Of a stretch of 64,000 bases of DNA, positions 59,148 through 64,000 are shown one piece after another (position 1 is the first letter of the stretch; each line of letters begins with the position of its first letter). Below the pieces are notes generated by a model, which saw only the letters and a list, made by a program, of their open reading frames with translations, did no database searches and was not told the DNA's origin. The stretch comes from DAISJI01 sp964559835 (GTDB lineage: Bacteria > Acidobacteriota > Terriglobia > Terriglobales > Acidobacteriaceae), in assembly GCA_964559835.1 (NCBI GenBank), contig CAZLJE010000015.1:62001-126000 (forward strand). Direction: 5' to 3'. The position numbers were made by a program, and so were the translations under genes.

Positions 59148-60530
59148 TCACAAGTCATATTTTTTAATCAGATGCCTAAACGACCTATAGCTCAGCTTTA
59201 ACATCTCCGCCGCTTTCGTCTGCACCCCGTTCGACTGCCGCAGCGCACTCTGCAACAGCGACTTCTCCAGGTCGGCGACGTACCGCTCCATATCGATTCC
59301 GTCGGTCGGCAGCGCCACTCCCGACGGTCCACCCGCCACCGCAGCCGCCGCGAGCCGCAGCTTCGACCGCTCCATCGGCAGCTCAACTTCAAGTTCGTTG
59401 CCGGTGCACAGCGCCACCGCCCGCTCGATCGTGTTCTCCAACTGGCGCACGTTGCCGGGCCACTCGTACCCGCTCAGCATCTTCAACGACGGATCGGAGA
59501 TCCGGAAAATGCTCTTCCCCGCCGCGGGCGCATACTTCTTCAGGAAATGGTTCGCCAGCAGTGGGATGTCCTCGCGCCGGTCGCGCAGCGGCGGCACGTG
59601 TACCGGGATCACGCTCAGCCGGTAATACAGGTCCTCGCGGAAGCCGCCCTCTTCGACCATTTTCTCCAGGTCGCGATTGGTGGCGGCAATCACGCGCACG
59701 TCGATCGCGATTTCGTTCGTCCCGCCCACCGGCCGCAGCACACGCTCCTGCAAAACGCGCAGCAGCTTCACCTGCATCGAGACGCTCATCTCGCTGATCT
59801 CGTCGAGGAAGATCGTCCCCTGGTTTGCGAACTCGAACAGCCCCGACTTGTTCTGGTTCGCGCCGGTGAATGCTCCCTTGACGTACCCGAACAGTTCGCT
59901 CTCCAGCAGCGTCTCGGGAAACGCGCCGCAGTTCACGCTGACGAATGGCTCGGACGCCCGTGGCGAACACGAGTGGACGGCGCGCGCCACCAGTTCTTTG
60001 CCGGTGCCGCTCTCGCCTTCCACGAGCACCGTGCTCTGCGTCCCAGCGACCGTGCGGACGGTATGCTTCAGCCGCTCCATCGCGCCGCTGACGCCCACGA
60101 TATTGTCCAGCGAGTTCCGCGTCGCCGCGTCGCGCCGAAAGGCGAAGTTCTGTCGCCGCAGCGATACCTTCTCGATCGCCTGCGCGATCGCAAACTTCAC
60201 GTCTTCGATCAGCGCCGGGCCCTTGCGCAGATAATCGAATGCCCCACCGGCCTTGACCGCCTGCACCGCCGAGTCGAGGTCATCCACCGCCGTGATCAGC
60301 ACCACCGCCGATTCCGGCGAGACGTTATGGGCGTAGCGCAGCACTTCGATGCCGTTCGTATGCGGCATCTTGATGTCGGTCACCACGACGTCGAACAGCG
60401 CCGAATCCAGCTTCTTCTTCGCTGCTTCGCCGCTGGAGACGGTTTCCACCTTGTGACCGTCCTTGGCCAGCGCGATCTCCAGCATCTGGCAGATGGAGCG
60501 CTCGTCGTCGACGACCAGTACGTTACCCAC
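59148..60530 (-). CDS. pilR: Sigma-54 response regulator of the PilR type
   Basis: 460 residues. Receiver with Asp52 in VVVTDIKMP; AAA+ domain with Walker A GESGTGKEL, the sigma-54 loop GAFTGA intact, and Walker B TIFLDEISEM; C-terminal Fis-type HTH (SNGVQTKAAEMLKLSYRSFRHLIKKY). In pilus systems PilR activates pilA through sigma-54. It lies downstream of the kinase and overlaps it by eight bases. pilA itself is not in the window. Confidence 0.9.
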   Translation of the reverse strand: MGNVLVVDDERSICQMLEIALAKDGHKVETVSSGEAAKKKLDSALFDVVVTDIKMPHTNGIEVLRYAHNVSPESAVVLITAVDDLDSAVQAVKAGGAFDYLRKGPALIEDVKFAIAQAIEKVSLRRQNFAFRRDAATRNSLDNIVGVSGAMERLKHTVRTVAGTQSTVLVEGESGTGKELVARAVHSCSPRASEPFVSVNCGAFPETLLESELFGYVKGAFTGANQNKSGLFEFANQGTIFLDEISEMSVSMQVKLLRVLQERVLRPVGGTNEIAIDVRVIAATNRDLEKMVEEGGFREDLYYRLSVIPVHVPPLRDRREDIPLLANHFLKKYAPAAGKSIFRISDPSLKMLSGYEWPGNVRQLENTIERAVALCTGNELEVELPMERSKLRLAAAAVAGGPSGVALPTDGIDMERYVADLEKSLLQSALRQSNGVQTKAAEMLKLSYRSFRHLIKKYDL

Positions 60531-62187
60531 GCGCCCCCCTTCCTTGTGCTCCCACGCCCGCCTGCACCGCCCTCGCTTCCATCGCCGCCCGCCGCAATTG
60601 CACGGTGAATTCCGTTCCCACGCCCTTTCTCGATTTCACGCCGATCTTCCCCTCGTGCGCCTGCACGATCTGGTACACGATCGCCAGCCCCAGCCCCGTT
60701 CCGCCGACAAACTCCGACTGGAACGGCTCGAAGATCTTTTCCACCTGGTTCGGCGCCAGCCCGCGCCCGGTGTCCGCGAATCTGATCAGCCAGTTGGCAT
60801 CGTCTCCATGGAGCGACACCTTCAACGTTCCGCCGTCCGACATCGCCCGAACCGCGTTGTCGCAGATATTCCAGAACACCTGTTTCAGCCGGTCGCCATC
60901 CGCCACTGCCACGGCGCGATCGATGGCAAAATTCTTGACGATCTCCAGCTTGCGGCTCGCCTTGATGTCGGCGCGGTTCTCCAGCAATGTCAGCGTGTCC
61001 TCGAGCAGCGGCACCAGGTCCGTCGCCGCCATGTTGTACTGCTTCTCCCGCGAATACGTAAGGAAGTCGGAGATGATGCTGTTCAGCCGCTCCGATTCGC
61101 GGTTCACGATGTCCACCAGCGTCTTCTGGTCCTGGCTGAGCACCGACACGTCGGCCAGCACTTTCACCGATCCCGCGATCGAGGCCAACGGATTCCTGAT
61201 CTCGTGCGCGATGCCGGCCGCCATTCGTCCCAGCGCGGCCATGCGCTCGCGCATGCGGACTTCCCGCTCCAGCCGCCGGATCTCCGTCAGGTCATCGAAC
61301 GTGTAAACATAGCCGACGGCGCCACGCTCGGGCACTTCCAGCACCGACCGCGTCATGCCGAAGGTCTTGTGTGTGCCCATCGGCGTCATCGACGTGACTT
61401 CAAACCGCACCACCGACTGCCCCAGTTGCGGCAACGGCTCGGCAAAGAAACTGGCGACCGACCTGCCTACGATCTCACCCTCGAGCCGCTCCAGCAGCCT
61501 CTGCCCGGCCGCGTTCACCAGGCTGATCCGTCCATCCATCGAAGTCGTGATCAAGCCGCCGTTGATCGAGTTCACGATGTTCTCGTGCAGGGCCTGGAGG
61601 TTCTCGAGCTCTCCGCTCTGCGCTTCCAGCTGCACGTCCGCCTGCCGCAGCTTGGTGCTGAGTTGCGTCGCCAGATACGCGATCGCCGCGTAGGCGAACA
61701 GGTTGATCAGGATGCTCGCCTGCAAGCTGCGCAGGTCCGGACGCGTCATCGAGTACGACCGGATCACCTCGAAATACGACAACTCCAGTACCGTTCCGCA
61801 CGCGATGAATGCCAGCGCCGCCGTCAGGTACGCCCACCCGCGCATCAGCAGGATGCTGGCCACGATGATGATCAGCGGATAAAGGAAGGTGAACGAACTG
61901 TCGATGCCGCCGGTCACGTACACGATGGCGGCAGCCATGATCAGGTCGGTCAGCACCTGCAGCCGCGCCTGGAACCGGATATCACCCCACAGCGAAAGCA
62001 GCAGGATGTAGAACACCGAGATCGTGTACGCCAGCAGGATGGCGACCACGAACAGCGTCTTGGGCAGGTTCGTCGGGGTCAGCGTCGAGATCGCAAACTC
62101 GAGGCCGAAGATGAAGGTTATGACGATAATGCGGACCTTGGCCAGCCAGATCAGCCAATCCCGTTGCTGCAAATCCGCTTTCGTCAC
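60523..62187 (-). CDS. pilS: PilS-like sensor histidine kinase
   Basis: 554 residues. Six hydrophobic helices in the first 190 residues (LAKVRIIVITFIFGLEFAI; LFVVAILLAYTISVFYILLL; LTDLIMAAAIVYVT; FTFLYPLIIIVASILL; WAYLTAALAFIACGTVLEL; ILINLFAYAAIAYLATQL). PAS at about 195-300. HisKA with His328 in GIAHEIRNPL. HATPase with NICDNAVRAM and GGTGLGLAIV. This is the PilS plan, with a membrane sensor that contacts pilin. It is followed by pilR with overlap and preceded by pilC. Confidence 0.92.
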   Translation of the reverse strand: MTKADLQQRDWLIWLAKVRIIVITFIFGLEFAISTLTPTNLPKTLFVVAILLAYTISVFYILLLSLWGDIRFQARLQVLTDLIMAAAIVYVTGGIDSSFTFLYPLIIIVASILLMRGWAYLTAALAFIACGTVLELSYFEVIRSYSMTRPDLRSLQASILINLFAYAAIAYLATQLSTKLRQADVQLEAQSGELENLQALHENIVNSINGGLITTSMDGRISLVNAAGQRLLERLEGEIVGRSVASFFAEPLPQLGQSVVRFEVTSMTPMGTHKTFGMTRSVLEVPERGAVGYVYTFDDLTEIRRLEREVRMRERMAALGRMAAGIAHEIRNPLASIAGSVKVLADVSVLSQDQKTLVDIVNRESERLNSIISDFLTYSREKQYNMAATDLVPLLEDTLTLLENRADIKASRKLEIVKNFAIDRAVAVADGDRLKQVFWNICDNAVRAMSDGGTLKVSLHGDDANWLIRFADTGRGLAPNQVEKIFEPFQSEFVGGTGLGLAIVYQIVQAHEGKIGVKSRKGVGTEFTVQLRRAAMEARAVQAGVGAQGRGARG

Positions 62188-62225
62188 TGCATCGTCACCT
62201 GTTGCACAAGCCTGATAGATCGAGA

Positions 62226-62319
62226 TGGTGATCGGTTATCGGTGGTTCAGTGATCAGGAGGTCTATCTTGAATGCCTGGGCTCACCTCCTGAGCACTGAC
62301 CACTGAGTACTGATTACCG
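62226..62319. repeat. Inverted degenerate repeat between pilS and pilC
   Basis: GGTGATCGGTTATCGGTGGTTCAG and TGATCAGGAGG (62227-62260) with CCTCCTGAGCACTGACCACTGAG and TACTGATTACCG (62285-62319). The arms are complementary. Words match 13049-13080. Confidence 0.8.
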
Positions 62320-62366
62320 AGGAAGGAAGTTGGGAGGCGCAGCCGAGGCCGCGCCTCTCACGACGG

Positions 62367-63575
62367 TTACCCCGCTAGTTTGCCGATCATCGAGAACAGC
62401 GGCATATACAGCGAGATCACGATTCCGCCGACGGCCACGCCTAGGAACGCGATCATCACCGGTTCCAGCAGCGTCAGCATGTCTTTCGTCGCCGCATCGA
62501 CTTCGTCCTCGTAGAAGTCGGCGATTTTCTGCAGCATCGCGTCCATCGCGCCCGTGGCTTCGCCGACGCCGATCATCTGCGTCACCATGTTCGGAAACAC
62601 GCCCGATTCCTTCAGCGGATCCACGATCGTGCGGCCCTCTTCGATCGCCCTGCGCACCTTCATGAGCGCCTGTTCCAGCACCGCGTTGCCCGATGTACGC
62701 GCCGTGATCGACAATCCTTCCAGGATCGGCACGCCCGACGTGATCAGCGTTCCCAGCGTGCGCGTGAAGCGTGCCACCGCGATCTTGCGCAGCACCATGC
62801 CGAACACCGGCAGATGGAGCATCATCTTGTCCCACGCCAGTCTCCCGCGCGGGTCCTTGCGGATCAGCTTCGTGGCAAACACCAGGATGCCGATGCCGAG
62901 GAATAACAACCACCAGAACTTGCTTACAAAGTCGCTCAGGCCCATGACGAACCGCGTCGGCGCCGGCAACGCCACACCCAGTCCCACGAACAGGTTCGAG
63001 AAGATCGGCACCACGAACTTCAGCAGCGCGCCCACGATCAACACCGCGATGCTGATGACCGATACCGGGTAGATCAGCGCCGACTTCACCGCCGATTTCA
63101 ACTTCACGGCTTTTTCCACGTACGTCGAAATGCGCACCAGGATGGTGTCGAGAATACCGCCCGTCTCGCCCGCCTCGATCATGTTCACCGTGAGGTCATC
63201 GAAGATCTTCGGGTATTGGCGCATTGCGTTCGACAATGTCGCGCCGCCTTCCACCGTCGTCCGGACGCCGGTCAGGCATTTCTGGAACGCCGGGTTCTCC
63301 TGGTTCGCCCCCAGGATCTCCAGGCATTGCACCAGCGGTAAACCGGCGTCGATCATGACGGAGAATTGGCGGAAGAAAATGGCAATATCCTTGGTGGCGA
63401 CCTTGCCCGAGCCGAAGGTGGGCAGGGCGAACTCCTTGCCCTTCTCCTTGATCGAGTTGGCCGTGATGCGCTCTTTGGCCAACTGCGCCTTCAGCACCTG
63501 TTTGTTTTCCGCCGCGCGCTCACCGCCGACTTTTTCGCCCGCGGCATTCGTACCCGAAAATGTGAATACTGGCAT
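62367..63575 (-). CDS. pilC: Type IV pilus inner-membrane platform protein PilC
   Basis: 402 residues, standard length. Two T2SSF domains (residues about 70-195 and 275-395): FRQFSVMIDAGLPLVQCLEIL and FTRTLGTLITSGVPILEGLSI. Helices: VISIAVLIVGALLKFVVPIF, WWLLFLGIGILVFATKLI and PVMIAFLGVAVGGIVISLYMPLF. PilC sits at the base of the pilus and couples the PilB and PilT motors to pilin. Start MPVFTFSGTNAAGEKV. It follows pilT in the transcript with about 78 bases between. Confidence 0.95.
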   Translation of the reverse strand: MPVFTFSGTNAAGEKVGGERAAENKQVLKAQLAKERITANSIKEKGKEFALPTFGSGKVATKDIAIFFRQFSVMIDAGLPLVQCLEILGANQENPAFQKCLTGVRTTVEGGATLSNAMRQYPKIFDDLTVNMIEAGETGGILDTILVRISTYVEKAVKLKSAVKSALIYPVSVISIAVLIVGALLKFVVPIFSNLFVGLGVALPAPTRFVMGLSDFVSKFWWLLFLGIGILVFATKLIRKDPRGRLAWDKMMLHLPVFGMVLRKIAVARFTRTLGTLITSGVPILEGLSITARTSGNAVLEQALMKVRRAIEEGRTIVDPLKESGVFPNMVTQMIGVGEATGAMDAMLQKIADFYEDEVDAATKDMLTLLEPVMIAFLGVAVGGIVISLYMPLFSMIGKLAG

Positions 63576-63631
63576 TGGGTGACCTCGCTGGCCGGATTCT
63601 CACTTCCCCGGCCCTCGTACTGCTCTTCGAT

Positions 63632-63653
63632 AAACACAAACTGAAACTGAAAC
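63632..63653. repeat. AAACTGAAACTG tandem
   Basis: ACAAACTGAAACTGAAACTT lies between pilT and pilC and touches the pilT stop. Same words as 8728-8760. Confidence 0.65.
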
Positions 63654-64000
63654 TTACTTCTTTCCCGCAACCGCCGTGGCCGGCTTATTCAATCCCTGGC
63701 CACGATTGATCATCTCGATCAATTCTTCCGGCATCGACGACCGGTTGATCGCCGTTTCCTGCGTGATCTGCTTGCTCAATACCAGCGTCGCCAGCGACTG
63801 GTTGAACGTCTGCATCCCGTACTTGTCCTGGCCCGACTGCATCGCCGAATAGATCTGGTGGATCTTGTCCTCGCGGATCAGGTTACGCACCGCCGGATTC
63901 GGGATCAGGATCTCCATGGCGCAGGCGCGGCCCTGTCCCCCAATCTTCGGCACCAGCGATTGGCACATGATCCCTTCCAGCACCAGCGAAAGCTGCGCCC
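63654..64000 (-). CDS. pilT: Twitching motility ATPase PilT, C-terminal end (partial)
   Basis: The frame is open at the right edge of the window; about 115 residues are seen, beginning AQLSLVLEGIMCQSLVPK. The C-terminal PilT domain has GRACAMEILIPNPAVRNLIREDKIHQIYSAMQSG and FNQSLATLVLSKQIT, which are family-typical. PilT powers pilus retraction. The N-terminal ATPase region lies outside. The last residues (GLNKPATAVAGKK) are variable. It forms one cluster with pilC, pilS and pilR. Confidence 0.93.
   Translation of the reverse strand, partial: AQLSLVLEGIMCQSLVPKIGGQGRACAMEILIPNPAVRNLIREDKIHQIYSAMQSGQDKYGMQTFNQSLATLVLSKQITQETAINRSSMPEELIEMINRGQGLNKPATAVAGKK

Noticed and set aside
60463..62253. 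596-residue open frame on the plus strand
   Set aside because: Antisense to pilS; His-, Arg- and Gln-rich with no domain.
1..64000. tRNA, rRNA, IS element or prophage genes
   Set aside because: No tRNA-like cloverleaf, rRNA segment, transposase, integrase or phage gene was recognised on either strand.

Overview
The window is GC-rich chromosomal DNA with no phage, plasmid or transposase genes. It most likely comes from an uncultured soil-type Acidobacteriota (Terriglobia-like). This rests on gene content: futalosine-pathway menaquinone genes (mqnC, mqnD), a DUF1800/DUF1501 pair, many exported proteins with carboxypeptidase-regulatory, BNR or DUF4097 architecture, NtrY/NtrX-like and PilS/PilR-like regulators, a type IV pilus cluster, and GC-rich palindromes of the 'AGCCC..CGTAAGCG..GGGCT' kind. 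The assignment is an inference and no marker gene is present. Two runs of exactly 100 N (42317-42416 and 49947-50046) show that this is a scaffold.

Layout. 1-8 kb: end of an MFS exporter, a DinB-like protein, small conserved proteins, an OmpA-like envelope protein, a BNR-repeat protein and a DsbA/FrnE-like oxidoreductase whose first catalytic Cys codon is UGA. 8-17 kb: VOC protein, malQ, a single-domain response regulator, cardiolipin synthase with a translationally coupled EEP-family phosphatase, an S9 peptidase and an acyl-CoA ligase. 17-30 kb: exported RidA, a CYTH protein, a HhH-GPD glycosylase, the ntrY/ntrX-like pair, a PPOX-like protein, era, PilZ, rhodanese, DedA/ComEA, and an ECF sigma/FecR pair. 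30-42 kb: mqnC, a frameshifted exported protein, a family 2 glycosyltransferase, a radical SAM enzyme, bioY with a tiny membrane ORF upstream, mqnD, a P1 peptidase, an M49-like metallopeptidase and a HAD hydrolase. 42-58 kb: HD-GYP, DUF1800/DUF1501, a possible HEPN protein, an MFS transporter, two peptide-type ABC permeases, a CorC-like protein, a MacA-like adaptor, DUF4097 and a SAM hydrolase. 58-64 kb: TPR protein and pilR-pilS-pilC-pilT on the minus strand.

Two things stand out. First, the DsbA-like gene reads through if UGA at codon 13 is selenocysteine (U-P-Y-C in place of C-P-Y-C), and a hairpin with bacterial SECIS geometry starts 8 nt after that UGA. Second, nearly every gene boundary carries degenerate short tandem repeats, usually as two inverted arms. 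They often supply the stop codon and last residues of the flanking gene, and both assembly gaps fall inside them. A separate family of GC-rich hairpins with a 'CGNTTTT'-like loop occurs between genes and, in frame, inside the PPOX-like gene and probably era. Together these suggest active repeat expansion and insertion that shapes both 3' ends and protein sequence.
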